The position numbers and the translations under genes are program-made. Shown in pieces: positions 1-12,100 of a stretch of 64,000 bases of DNA; within the stretch, counting starts at the first letter, position 1; each line of letters starts with the position of its first letter. The DNA is taken from assembly GCF_035083965.1 (NCBI RefSeq), contig NC_089722.1, positions 30,678,958-30,742,957 of the forward strand, written 5' to 3'. The notes beneath the pieces were generated by a model, which worked only from the letters and a program-made list of their open reading frames with translations, did no database searches and was not told the origin of the DNA. Source of the DNA: Branchiostoma lanceolatum (lineage: Eukaryota > Chordata > Leptocardii > Amphioxiformes > Branchiostomatidae).

Positions 1-28
1 TTCCCCACCAACCTCTACTTGGAGAGTA
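1..28. mobile_element. End of a hairpin MITE (same family as 7437-7718)
   Basis: The first 28 bases read as a MITE terminus: CCCCACCAACCTCTACTTGG followed by AGAGTA. The right arm of the hairpin element ending at 7602 differs by one base (CTGCTTGG). The rest of this copy lies left of the window, so only one end is visible. Confidence 0.5.
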
Positions 29-148
29 CAGATTTTATCGGTCCCCTGAGTGATCTTTTGAGGGATAATTTTGACTCTATAGCCATGTGAGGACATTAAA
101 GTGTTGAAATACAACACAACCGGTAGTCAGCAGTCACTTCCACCGGAC

Positions 149-637
149 TAGTGCTGCGTAACGGTACACAGTACCGGTACTGTACCGTAAAAATTGATTA
201 GGTACATGTCCAAAATACCGGATCATGAAGTACCGGTACTGTACCGATATAAATTTACAAAAGTATGTGACTGATGTCCTGACCTCATGGCCTTTTGCAA
301 CACCAAACGTGACCAAAGTAACACATTGGAACAGCGTAACTGATATGCAACAAATCATTCAGGCAGACCTGGGGTTTTGATAGCAAGGCAAAGGGAGTTC
401 GGCGGTAGGAAACCTAGTCATGTTCTTTGAAAAAAGATACTTACAAGTTGAAAACAATTTAGTTATGTTTCTGGCATTATTGAAGAAGTTCTGATTTTTA
501 ACACATTTTAAGAACACATTTTAATATTTCAAATTTTTCAGGTTCAGGTACAGGTACAGGTCCGGACTTGTACCTAAATCTATGTACCGCCGGTACTTGT
601 ACCTGTGCCTGATGTTACGTTTAGGTACGCAGCACTT
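149..637. mobile_element. Non-autonomous hAT-like MITE, copy 1
   Basis: The element begins TAGTGCTGCGTA and ends with the inverted TACGCAGCACTT. It is flanked by near-identical 8-bp direct repeats, CACCGGAC (141-148) and CACCTGAC (638-645). The interior is rich in GGTACCGGTAC and AGGTACAGGTAC palindromes and has no coding capacity. An 8-bp target duplication and short terminal inverted repeats fit the hAT superfamily. A relative lies at 25025-25418. It sits in the intron just upstream of the first visible UNC5-like exon. Confidence 0.6.
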
Positions 638-729
638 CACCTGACCATTACTAATACCCAAACAGTTGATAGTGTTTTATATATTTTCTTTTAGACTAAT
701 AGAACAATTACTATATGTTTTGCTTGTAG

Positions 730-3700
730 GGAATCAAGTTGAACGTCGGTGTTTTTGCTGCCAAGCCCGAGCCTGGACAACCCTGGGTCCTGTACTTCTT
801 CATTGACAGACAGGGGGCGTCTCTGCACAGCCTGGTAAAGATGACAGAATTCTTCTTCCTTTTCTAGTTCAAACACAATCTTCATTTCAAATTTTGTTAT
901 ACTAACCATCCCTTTCTAATCTCATCTGCAAGCTGAGAAATTGGGTTAAAAAATCGTAACATTTTCTGACCAGATATATTTTCTGGCGGTACAAAAACGC
1001 TCCGATTTTTCATGCCAACATATGCTCGCAGATTATAAATTTCTTTTCTTGTGGCATATATTGCTCTAAAGATATCATTGATATAATTGATAACAATACC
1101 AAGTTATAAAGAACGGTTGTTCTAAAAAAGAAGTTTGAATCTATATTCGTGGTGTATAACAACATTTTTTTAGATGCTACTGAATTATTTATATGGCATG
1201 GTCTATTTGACTAATGCTATTGTCGAAAGCAATCAAGATATCTATACTTAGGCTGCGGGGTTTACATGCGCGTTTTTGAGTCGACTTGGAGTCGGCAGGG
1301 TTTACACAAGCAATTTTGCGGTCCCCAGAAAGTACGAAATGGAACGAAATGGAACGAAATGGAACGACATGGAACGACATGGAACGACATGGAACGAACT
1401 AAAACTTGGAGTCAACTCATGACTGTGCAAGGTGAACCCTAGACCACTCAAGTAGCGTTTTCTAGTAGGAAAACTCCACTTGAGCAGCCCAAAGCTCCTC
1501 ACACACAGCCCCGAATGGACTCCGAAAACCTGGGTGTAAGTTGGGCGTTAGATATTGCCACTGATGTTGTCTTCTCCATCAACAGAAGCAGCGTTTCCCA
1601 GCTGCCGTGGAAATGGTCTGTCCTTCCCGCGCGTTCCAAATGGTGGACGACCTGTCAATCAACGTGGATCTGCCTGATGGTTGGAGTACTATTAATGTCG
1701 TCAAGGTCAGAAGAAGATATTAGTCTTGTTCTTGGTTTGACAATGATTAGTTGGGGGGGGGGGGGTATAGAATCTTTGGATTGCTGGAAAAATACCTTAA
1801 GTTGGCCAAATAAGTTAACTACCCCTGGCTAACTCAGTGTGTTTAGGACTCTGAACCTGGTTAATAAAACGACAATTATGATGTACATTCGCATATTCAG
1901 CTTTTTCCAGACCTGTATATTTTGAATGTCATGTCATCCAAATGTTGCAGTTATAGACAGTGAAAAAATCAACTCAACTTCTTTAGCCATAGTTAAGTTT
2001 CACATAGTCATATAATATCCAAATGTTTCAAAAAGAGAGAAGAAACTAGGTGATCATCATTAGTTTAGCAATAGTCCACAGTTTGTATGTTTTTCAGTTT
2101 TCAATGTTAGAATGTAGCATTTCATCAATTCATGTTTTGCATCATGCTTCAAATAGACCATGTGTGGTCATCTGTGCATTTAGCCCTTTTGGGCAGGAAT
2201 ATGCAATAAAGACTATATACCATATAAATTAACAAATTTCACTGAACGGTGTATGTTCAGTGCCACAATGACAATAAACTCTCGCTTTGACCTGTGAAGG
2301 AGGTCCCTAAGACAGATTTTTCTGCTCTGGAAGACCCATTCATCCACGACATCTGTATTCAGCACGAGAATCACGACAAGAAACAGTTTCACGGAAGGAT
2401 CTACATTCGCCAGGGTCTAAGTGAGACTCTCAGAATCACCCTCAACGTCATCACAAACTTTTCCCTCTATGTACGTATCTTGGTTTCATTTGTCGTTTTA
2501 GCAACCCTCAAGCGACCCAACATACCTTTTCAGTCGACTAGAATTACCCGATGGGGTCCAAATGGACCCCAGGTTGTTTTACACATTTTTTAGCGAAGCT
2601 TTAGGAGCGAGCTTAATAGTATGTTTTACGCCCGTTTTACAAGAACTCCCTGAATTGCACAGGAATTTCTGGAATCCCTCCTCCCGCCTGTCACTCTATA
2701 CCTTGTTAGCACGGTGTGGCATCCCGGCACGCAGGTAGATGACATGCAGATAACCTACTTACGTGGTGTCCGATTTCGTACTGGTGGGAGTGTGTCAGGT
2801 AGTTCTCAGGCACCGAATCTGGTATTCTAGCTCAGAAAAGGGATTTCAAACTACCCCTTTTTTGATCTATTATTTTAGTTGCTGTGGCTCTTTTTGTGTT
2901 TATCATATCTATCTCTATATTTGCAGTCAGCTGGATTAACTTGCCTCCATGCAAAGTTTATTGTTCAACCTAGTTGGGTCTTATACTACGAAATTATAGG
3001 ACGTGATGTATCTTTGGAAAGTTGTAATTGTATACGGATTTATGTTTGCGGACTCAAAGAAGAATAGTAACTATTGTATGTTATTAATTGTTTTCCAAGA
3101 TAAATAAACAACCCTCGATTGAAGACCTTGACATTGTTAATTGCTAAATAACTTTTCATTGTGTAGGAACGAGTTGGGAAGAAGAGGGCTGAGGAACCGC
3201 TGTACGATCTGGTCCCTGCCACCAGAGGACGGAGCGAGCCCACAGGAGACACCCCGATATGGTTACGTCAGTTCTCCGAGCGTAGGCAACTATGGGAAAA
3301 GCTCGACACGTACAATCTCTTTGGAAACGACTGGAGATTGTTTGCAGAGAAAATTGGACTGGATTATCAGGTGAACTGATTAATCTAGTCATTTTTGTAT
3401 CCTGTTGCAAGGATGGCGCAACTCAGTGACAATGCACGGTTTTTCAGTGAAACATTGTAGTGTGTCCAAGATCTTTCCAATTAAGAAGTCATTTTCTAAC
3501 TTTTCATCTAATTTTAGGACTACCTGTTGATAAAATGCAGATCAATTTTGCTTATGGAATATGTCTATAGTTTAAAATAAGCAGACTCTAGGCCCTAGAC
3601 CGTGCAACATGGAGGGGCCTAAGAGAGGGAGCAAAGAGCCAGCTCCTGGCAAAGGAACTTAGGCACTCGTTCGCTCACTCACTCACTCACTCACTCACTC

Positions 3701-4945
3701 ACTCACTCACTCACTCACTCACTCACTCACTCACTCACTCACTCACTCACTCACGTAGCTTAGTCAGCCATAGGGGCAGCACAGCGTTCAGCGCGTCCCC
3801 GCGGTCATGCGCTTTTCCGCTTTTCCCTCAAGAACTTTTGGACTAAGTAGGCAAATATATCTACTTTTGAAGCTGCCTACAAATAAACCATTTTGTCTAT
3901 GATATCAGGCTATCGTCACCATCGAAAACCACTCCCGTGCACGTGACTCGCGTGAGACCTCCCCGACAGAGCTGGTGCTGCGTGAGTGGGAACGAGGCAG
4001 AACGGCCGTGCCTGTCAGCGAGGACGCACTGGTCAGGATTCTGCACGACATGGGCAGACCGGACATCATCCAGGACATGCGACTACAGGGTGAGGGAACT
4101 CGTGATGTTTGGGCATGTTTCTGCATGCTGAAAAGGCGTTAAATAAAGTTACAGTGAAATGTGGGTAAACGTTATCAATCTCCGATAAGGGCAAAGGTCA
4201 CTAATACACGCAGGTGCAACTTTATCTTTAAGACTTCTAGAATCGCTAAGCCCTTAATTTTCTTGGGAAGCCATTTTCTCGGAAAATGTAGATGAGATCT
4301 TAGATGGATGAGACAGTGCAAAGTGTGGACCCTCAGATTTGGTCTGTAGGGGACCCCGTATTGGGAAGTGGTCATCAGTCCCAAACCCAACGTCATCAGA
4401 TTCAAAATGGTTGCATTGTTTTGAAACTTATTAAGGCGTCGTCATTTAGTTCCGCTGTATAGAAAATGTTGGGATATTGTTTTTGATCTAAGACATTGCT
4501 CTTGTCCAATTTGTCAAAAAACTGTTTATTGATAAGAGAGAGGGTATATTTTGTACACGAAGGCAGCCACTTAGTGTTATTCCATGTCACATCCACGTCA
4601 ATAAACATCTAACATTTCTAAAATACGATTTTGATCAACACAGTTCCAGAACTGCAAGATTTACGAGTAGAAGCCACAACATCCACCACCATACACGTGA
4701 CTTGGGAGCCCGCCAGCGATGACGTCACACACTACACCATTGAAATGACACCTGCAGACGGAAGCGCCCCCTGTCACCGCAGACAGGAGAACTGCAGAAG
4801 TTTGGTTTTCCGTGATTTGAATCCTGATACTGTGTATGATATTTGCATTCAGCCCGCCATTCAGAGAGTAACCGGAGAATGGATAAACATCACTGCGAAA
4901 ACAGAACAAGCATGTGACGTTGGTTCAATTAAACTCGCGGAGTAA
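730..4945 (+). CDS. UNC5-like UPA-death domain protein with terminal FN3 exon (3' part of gene)
   Basis: Six exons join in phase: 730-834, 1586-1705, 2300-2470, 3167-3370, 3909-4089 and 4644-4945 (stop TAA 4943-4945). The 5' exons lie outside the window. Exons 1-3 encode a beta-rich segment resembling the UPA domain of UNC5 netrin receptors and ankyrins. Exons 4-5 encode a death domain, with the core FGNDWRLFAEKIGLDYQ and the final helices ALVRILHDMGRPDIIQDM. In UNC5 proteins this region is cytoplasmic and signals apoptosis through death-fold partners. The exon 5 donor is phase 1 (CTACAGG/GTGAGG) and joins a phase-1 exon encoding a fibronectin III domain (IHVTWEPASDDVTHYTIEM, then LNPDTVYDI), followed by a short tail and stop. 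FN3 after a death domain is unusual, so either the fusion is real or exon 6 belongs to another transcript. UPA and death calls are firm; the exact gene identity is not known. Confidence 0.72.
3675..3754. repeat. (ACTC)n microsatellite
   Basis: About 20 uninterrupted tetranucleotide units lie in the intron between the two death-domain exons of the UNC5-like gene. Confidence 0.95.
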
Positions 4946-6455
4946 TATAAAGTCGCCATTTTTAAAAACGATGTATTAATAGATATGTGCTACACGCAAC
5001 ATCAGTTATAACGCCATGGCCAGCAATGCAAACCTGACAGACTAACGTATTCAGAACACTGTCTGAAATTCTTCGATAACCATGCATTAGAAGATGGCGA
5101 CGTCAAAAACTCTCCATCCCTTATTGACACAGTCTGAGGGCTTCGTGGGAGAATCACACTACATGGTTGTTCGCTGGTTTGTAAGACAAATGTTACATCC
5201 GCTTCCTGCTAATCTATAAACACAATTATTTACAAGAAAACTTATTAGAATCTCTTTTGCTGACCTGCAACTGGATTCTAAGTGTGATCAATCATCAAAA
5301 ACGTCACTTTCTTGCTGCAACTACTAATACTATGTCACTGTAATTGATTATTTCAAATACTAATGAATCCAGATTTCAGCGATTTGTAGTTATATATGGT
5401 GTCTGTTTTGTTGTTGTTGTTTTTTACTCACTGGTCACCACGTAACAAGACCCGAAGGTCACTTCAAGGGGTGAAGACCACTCCGAGGTTACTGGTTGGT
5501 TCTGAAATGCTCTTTGCTCTGCAGTGCCCGATATTTGACCACTATACTGTAAATGCAAGTACTAGCACTCATTGTAGATCCTTTGTATATGTCATTGTAC
5601 TATATTTGCCCTGGTGTTATTCCTTACCAGCCTACGTTGCACATTTAAACCGCCAGGCAGGTTGTTTTGTATATCTTTGCTATTGAATGATAAAGGGCGA
5701 TATATATATTCCTTAACACATTTGTGGACTCTTCTAATGGAACATGTGCATTGCAACGTTTCAGGTTCGATGGTAAACTTTCTTGGTAGGGTCGTTTCTG
5801 ATTATATGTATTGTTTATAACATTGATAAACAATCTGCAAAAAGAACCTAGACATACTACTGTCAATGTCATCCTGTAATAAGTTACGTGTACACAATCT
5901 CGTCTTTGATGTAAAGAATAATCTTTTTAAAAAACAAAGATTAAATTTTCTAATACAATGATTGGTGTCTGTAAGTTTCTATTGAAGTTTAAAGTAAGGA
6001 CGGATAAAGATTTGTGCTTCAGGTCGGCCTGTCGTATGTGGAAATGTAGAAGGCCCTCCATGGGAAAAACAGATGCCACCGAATCCGCTTTCACACGGTC
6101 GTGTGCGCGTAGTGATTACAGGTTTGCGTAACAAAACTTTTGTTGGATCCGTTGGCATGTGTGGTGGCCGCCATCTTGATTTTGTGACGTGGCAGGGTAG
6201 CAATGCCATTTCATTGGGAGGGGTGTTTTTTTTGTAGTCGCTGGCTCTCTATTCTAAACAAATCGGCACACAGCTATCACACATCCAACTCAACAAAAAT
6301 TCAATACCAATTCATATTTATAAAAAGACCCCGTAATCGCTAAACTAACATAGCAAACCTAAAGTATATGTAGCACAAATACTTAACTCTAGTTTCCAAT
6401 TAGATGTACTGGTCTGGCTTGTTTTGTGGGTTTTTTTCTACGTTTCCACGTGCAC
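3970..6455 (+). repeat. Left arm of a long-range inverted duplication
   Basis: Blocks of this stretch recur in reverse complement at 60490-61860: the last part of the death exon (about 3995-4089), the FN3 exon (4644-4910), a block at about 5700-5845, a block at about 5990-6060, and the GTTTCCACGTGCA block near 6440. The order is the same in both arms. The dispersed repeat at 6116-6400 interrupts only this arm, so it inserted after the duplication. Identity looks roughly 75-90% in the coding blocks. Confidence 0.75.
6116..6400 (+). repeat. Dispersed repeat, copy 1
   Basis: Starts TTACAGGTTTGCGTA, contains GTGGCCGCCATCTTGATTTT, and ends near TTAACTCTAGTTT. A second copy in the same orientation is at 49941-50325. 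The AT-rich 3' part (about 6255-6395) is nearly identical between copies, so they are young. No ORF and no clear terminal inverted repeats. The class is unknown, possibly the 3' end of a SINE or LINE. Confidence 0.6.
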
Positions 6456-7216
6456 GTCTGTCAAGTGTATTTTTCTGTTCCACCTCCCTCTTGTGAAGAC
6501 ATTAAAAATGCATCACAACAGACAAAAAAACACAGAAAAGACCACAAAACAAATGATACGTCTGCTGGGAGGATTAGTGAGACCGCGTGACAGCTAGCGG
6601 TTGTTTTGTATCCGTTTTTCTCAGACGCAGATTAAGTATGATAACAAGACGTGGTGTGCAGTACTACTGGTTGAATGTAGCCTGGAAACCATACCATCGG
6701 GGGTTCCCCGATATCTCTACGGCGCTGGGAGTGACCCCCGCCCGCCCAGACAGCTTAGCCCGCTCGGGGTTTTGGTTTACGGCATTGGATTAAATTACGT
6801 CGCCACTCTACGGCGGCGGCTAAACTTCGGTGGCTGCGAAACTCTATATGGCAGCAAAGTAGACAATCTGACAGAAACGGGTCAATATAGCAGACTGGGC
6901 CCGGTAAAACACACCTAAGCCCACCCGTAGAGACTGGTGACCAGGCTAGGTTGAATGTTACTCGAAGTCGGATACAGCCTTGTATAATGGGGACTTCGGC
7001 GTTGTAAATTAGATTAAGGGCACAAGAAGTTTATACACGACTTGCGTAATACATCATATTTTGTGTCGGTTCCACCAATTGTAATTTGAAACACAATTAA
7101 GCTTAAAGGAGAGCCAACGTTTACCTTAGATGCCTCACTAGTATACTCTGTAAACAACAAAAGATCACATGGAAACTGACAACATTCTATGATTGTGGTA
7201 TTAAGTTCAAATTTAC

Positions 7217-7295
7217 CTGTTTGCTGGAGCACGTGACCCTGTAGCATTGGGTTAGCAGTTAGGAAAACCAAGAAGATGGCAAACCGTACGGCCAT
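7217..7295 (-). CDS. Orphan first coding exon with signal peptide
   Basis: ATG at 7295 starts MAVRFAIFLVFLTANPMLQG, a short basic n-region, a hydrophobic core and a plausible cleavage region. After 26 codons plus one base comes a good donor, CAAACAG/GTAAAT, giving a phase-1 junction. Phase-1 signal-peptide exons commonly precede shuffled extracellular domain exons. I could not find a downstream partner exon on the minus strand between 7217 and the window start. It may be a relic, or the 5' exon of a gene I failed to assemble. Confidence 0.3.
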
Positions 7296-7436
7296 GATGT
7301 CGCCGCGTCCAGCAACTCAACTCGAGATCTGGCTACCAAACCAATGATGTTACTCTCATTGACACAAAACCGTAAAACAAAACAAACTGTTTTGTCTTAT
7401 GAAAATTCGCATGAGAGTTCCGCAGCCGGACTCCAC

Positions 7437-7602
7437 TACTCTCCAATCAGAGGTTGGTGGGGAAGATCGTGACCGTTTTATCATGATCTATCATATGCTC
7501 CGTTTTTTTTGTATCCCTCTTGTTGGTGGTATTAGCGGACAAAAAACGGGGCATATGATAAAACGGTCACGATCTTCCCCACCAACCTCTGCTTGGAGAG
7601 TA
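7437..7602. mobile_element. Hairpin MITE A (MULE-like, 9-bp flanking repeat)
   Basis: The left arm (about 7437-7499) and right arm (about 7551-7602) are inverted and almost identical over about 50 bp (TCTCCAAKCAGAGGTTGGTG, then GATCGTGACCGTTTTATCA). The left arm carries a small internal duplication. Flanking 9-mers GGACTCCAC (7428-7436) and GAAATCCAC (7603-7611) match at 7 of 9 positions. Long inverted arms plus a 9-bp duplication suggest a Mutator-like MITE. Confidence 0.6.
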
Positions 7603-7617
7603 GAAATCCACCTGGAC

Positions 7618-7718
7618 TATTCTCCAAGCAGAGGTTCGGTCGGGGGGCTAGTAGCAGCCGCTTCCCTCCCAAAAGGACTTCTACTGGCCCACCGACCGAA
7701 ACCTCTGCTTGGATAATA
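7618..7718. mobile_element. Hairpin MITE B with perfect 9-bp target duplication
   Basis: A 101-bp element with ends TATTCTCCAAGCAGAGGTT and the inverted AACCTCTGCTTGGATAATA. The direct repeat CACCTGGAC flanks it exactly (7609-7617 and 7719-7727). Its ends share the CCAAGCAGAGGTT core with MITE A, which lies 15 bp to the left. Confidence 0.7.
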
Positions 7719-7727
7719 CACCTGGAC

Positions 7728-9106
7728 ACCATCTCTTCACAACGCTGAGGAATTTTCCGCTTTTGAGGAGGAAGGTTCCCGTCGGTTTTCTACTTCGAAT
7801 GATAAATTTACCTGTTTATAATTTACATATTTCATAAGAATGTTGTTTGCCTACGTTATATCTTATATTACTTTATCATCATTGGCTTTGCTTTCAGTAT
7901 TTGTTTGACTGTATTTGTTTGATTGTATTTTGTTATATCCTTTGTTTCGAAGACGACTGTTATGTCCTGTTATTAAATGTCATTCAATAAAAAATCAAAT
8001 GAAAGGTTAAGCAGCTATATACAGTAAGAGAAAGCGAGACTCAATGTGGATACAGTTCAATGGAAGACAATGATAGCATGGCGGCTGAGTGGGCGAGTTG
8101 TTCTCCAATGGCAGTTCGGATTCTTGTCCATCCCTCCGAATATCATGAGTTGTTCAATTGAAATTGAACTTGTTTAACCGACATCTCAACTGTTACTATT
8201 TAAGTATTGAAAAACGTTTGGATCAAAAATGTTTTATCTAAAAAGAACATGACACCGGAAATATTGAAGATTTCCGCCATTTTTACAAGCAGAAGCATTC
8301 CCGACCTCTTAGCACAAGTCAAGTCAAGTCAAGTCAAGTCAAAGTTTACTGCACAACGATTGTAACAGGTACAATGTAAGGCAAAAATAGAATACCACTG
8401 GCTACTTATGTCAAACTACTAAAAGCTACTGAGAGGTTCTAGGCTATACAATGGTTAGGTTCTAGGCTGTACAATGCTCCATTTCAAACTACATGAAAGT
8501 ACTATCTATATAATATTGTCACGAGAGGTAGAAAATATCAACAGGAGATACAATAGGGAGTCGTATATGTCAATTATACAATTACATGATGAGGAGATGA
8601 ATGTCTTATACAACTAAATAGCTATTTCACGGATTCTTTTTTGCATGGATGTATAGATATATTGGCCTAGATATACAGATATTCACATGAGCATGCTCTC
8701 AGCCATGAAAAAATCGCAATGACCTAGCTGGGAAATCACATTGTACACAAAGGGGGAAGAATATAAGGATGGATTTTGAAATGAATGTGATTGATACAAG
8801 CAGCAGTAATGTTTGTAATTGTAGAATTTTATGCCTTTTCTGAAATCAAAATTATTGCAACACATTTCATACCAGCTAGGTTTATCTTGTACTCGTTTAG
8901 TATTGAACCCCTTAGGTAAAGTGGCATCGTCTATCCAACATGGCTCCAAAGTAACTGAAAACTTTTGTAATTCCGAACTTCAGTTGTCCGGATTTAATCA
9001 TTCCCTCCAAACCAGTTGGCTTATGAGCTTGTTTCGCTTATTTCGAGTATCAAGGCAACTCCAGACCGTACGAACGACTAGATTACTGTCCGGGAAAGCC
9101 GAGAAC
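7728..9106. other. Intergenic stretch upstream of ogfod2
   Basis: No supportable gene here. It is AT-rich and holds an (AGTCA)n run at 8315-8341 that opens a sequence resembling a dispersed repeat. The 8831-9106 segment is open in the ogfod2 reading frame but shows no similarity to the family, so I treat it as 5' UTR or upstream DNA. Confidence 0.4.
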
Positions 9107-12100
9107 ATGGCCCGACAAGTGCCGACTTCCGGGTCAGCAGACGACGCCGACTTTTACGTCTGCAGTTGTTTCTTTACCAACAACTTCTACCTTAAGGACT
9201 ACAACGTACACGTGGTGTACAGGGATGACACGCAGTTTGGAACGGAGTACAAGGAGGTTTGACTTGTCTGTTAACCTTATTCACGTGTCATAAATAACGT
9301 TACAACAACAGTACTATGTTCGGTATCGTAACGACATATCGCCCCCCTCCCCCACCAGACTTGGTCGACTACCACCTTACAACTATGTTTATAATTGTTA
9401 CATGTTCATGTAATCACTAGGCAGTTAAAATGCACCTAGGGGACTAGGACCCGATGACGTCACTCCCCTAGCTCCTAACGATAATAGGTCACTTTTAATA
9501 TCTTTCCTTTATGAAATCGGAGTGTTCTCTTTTTGAAGAATTGTACATTGACTCTTAGACCACTCAAATATGTTACAGATTATGAAGAAATATGGATGCC
9601 GTACAGACAAACAGTGGGACCAAGTCCTTTCACAGGTAACTATTCTAACCACTTTTCCCTGCAGTATATTTGTCATATCATAACAAGTTATGAAGGCCTT
9701 AACCCTTGTCCTGCTGGAGTTCCAGAGCAATAATATACCCCCATTGCTGAAGTGCCCAGAAAAATTTGAAAGAAAGGGTACTCGTTTGATATTGCTCAAT
9801 TTTATTTACCACGCCGTACAACAACCGCGCGGGTGCAACGTACGCATTCTAGAAATATTCTCAACCCAGCAATTGTCAGAGCTAGCATACAGAACAATAA
9901 TGTGCAACCCGGCAATCGCCGGGCGTAGCAGGACTAGGGTTAATTACTGGTCGCATAGGTACTAGAACAAGTTTGTACCATTTTGACAAACAGTTTAGTA
10001 TCGTAGGTTCACTGGATTGCACCTGAGGCAGTATCGGCAAAGAATTGCACCAGGAAGAAAGAATGCCGCTTGCCTGGTCTACCATGCTCTGTGTTTGTAA
10101 GGCCTCAAGTTGGCATAGTCAGACCTAATGCATATGCATGAACCAAAACTACATTTCGTACCCACTCATCACACCCTCTTACCGGGCGTTTGTTTCCCTG
10201 GGGGTGGAGAGCTTCCTAGAGGGGCCCCCAGAGTTTTATATCATACATCATTAAACTTGAATTTTTGACCAACCTCCAGTCTAGTGCATTCATTATTTGA
10301 ATATTGAATGACCCCCTTGCTAACTCTGCAGGTGAAGAGTGAGTTGAAGAGAAGGAAGAACTTGTTTCAGCAGTCTCTGGAGAGAAGCAGGCAGATCAGA
10401 ACACAGTACAAGCCTCTCCATCCCCAAGTGTACACACTTCAGGTGGGCGACTCAACATACATCTCACTCTTTACAAGGTCTGCAATAAGTCAAAACAAAT
10501 TGAGGTGGAAGGAAGACCTGGCAAGTCACTGTCATTGGATACCAGGGAATTTAAAAAAAAAATCAGTTCGTCAGAGCCTGATGTTTTCGCAATCGATTTT
10601 TATGAAGAAAGGCGGCTCAATTGTTACTGTAGCAGCATCTCTTCAGCCTAGGTTAGAAGCATTAATGCTCGAGACAAGCATGACTTCACTGACCCATTAG
10701 GAGAAGCAGGGGTTACGAAGGCTACTCAGGAAATTCCCTACCCAATTTGTTTATGAATTCTAACATTAGTTGATTCTAGTGTCATACACATCCATTTCAG
10801 TGAGTCATTCAGCACAAAGAAAAACTATATATATATAATTGTGAAACTATGAGGAAAGATACAATGTTATGATTTTGTCTGTCTTTCAGCACCAAGGAAA
10901 TATATAATTTTGCAACTGTTAGGAAAGATATCATTTTACAATAGACCGATCCTGTCGAACACCATATCGAAGGAATAGAAGACCCATAGAACCCCCTGTT
11001 CTATTCAGCCCACCTCCGTCAAAAACAGCGCTGGTGGGACAGAAATGGCACGTGTTAAGCAGGGTACGTATATCTGTAACAGGTTTTCCACTGTATTGAT
11101 TGAATGCATGCTCAGAACAAAAACAAAGTTAAAAAGAAAATAGATCTGGCACTCAAGGAGAGGGAGCTTGTACCACATGCTGACTACTACAAAGTCCGCT
11201 AGCGCAGAGTTTGGTATCTTCAGTTACTGGTGTGTGAAACTGGTTAACTTGAAAGTGAACAGGGAAGTAAATGATGCATTTTAATTCTTAGTTACTAAAT
11301 ACCATGCAGCTGCTATGCATGCAGTCAATACAGTGGGAACCCTGTCACAGATATACGAACCGTTTTACACGTGCATCGGCTGCTTGTCAGAAACTGGGCG
11401 CTGATGTCCACTGACAAGGGAAAGCTTTGCGGCGCATACCGCTTTAACATTGACCGAAAACATTACGCTCTTACCGCAATTACACCTACCCCCTCCTTAA
11501 ACAACTCTACCCGGTGGATACAGCCTTCAACAAAGAAGACATAGCATTCTACTTTGGCCCGCTCTGAAAGGTTTCAGTGCCACAAAAGCTAAACCGAAGT
11601 CAGTGGCATTATTTTCAACCTAGCAGCGGCGGCCATGTTTGGTCCGTCAAACGCTGTTTTTGATGGAGATGTTCGAAATCGAACAGGGGGCGTGGCTTTG
11701 GGATCGGTCTATTGTGAATATCATTCAGCACCAAGGATAGGTATTGTTTTACAACTGAATGTTATTCAGCACCAAGGAAAGATATCCTTTTACAATTGTG
11801 AATGTGATTCAAAACCAATGATAGATATCATTTCACAATTAATGTGAATATCATTCAGCACCAAGGACAGACGTAATTTCATAGTTGTGAATATCATTCA
11901 GTACCAAGGAAAAATGTCAATTTACAAATGTGAATGTCATTCAGCACCGAGGAAAGATATCATTTTACAATGTCATTCAGCACAAAAGGCAGATAGATCT
12001 TGGCAAGTGTGTGAGGGAATGTCATTTAAGACTGCAAAAATAGACTGTGGTAAAATTGCGCCCACCAGAAATTAAAATTAGAGCATCTTAAGTATGTTTG

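Noticed and set aside
7437-7602. microRNA hairpin or terminator
   Set aside because: Near-perfect long arms, 9-bp flanking repeats and a second member nearby fit a MITE better.
8831-9106. N-terminal extension of ogfod2
   Set aside because: Open frame without family similarity. The internal ATG at 9107 matches the short start of OGFOD2 proteins.
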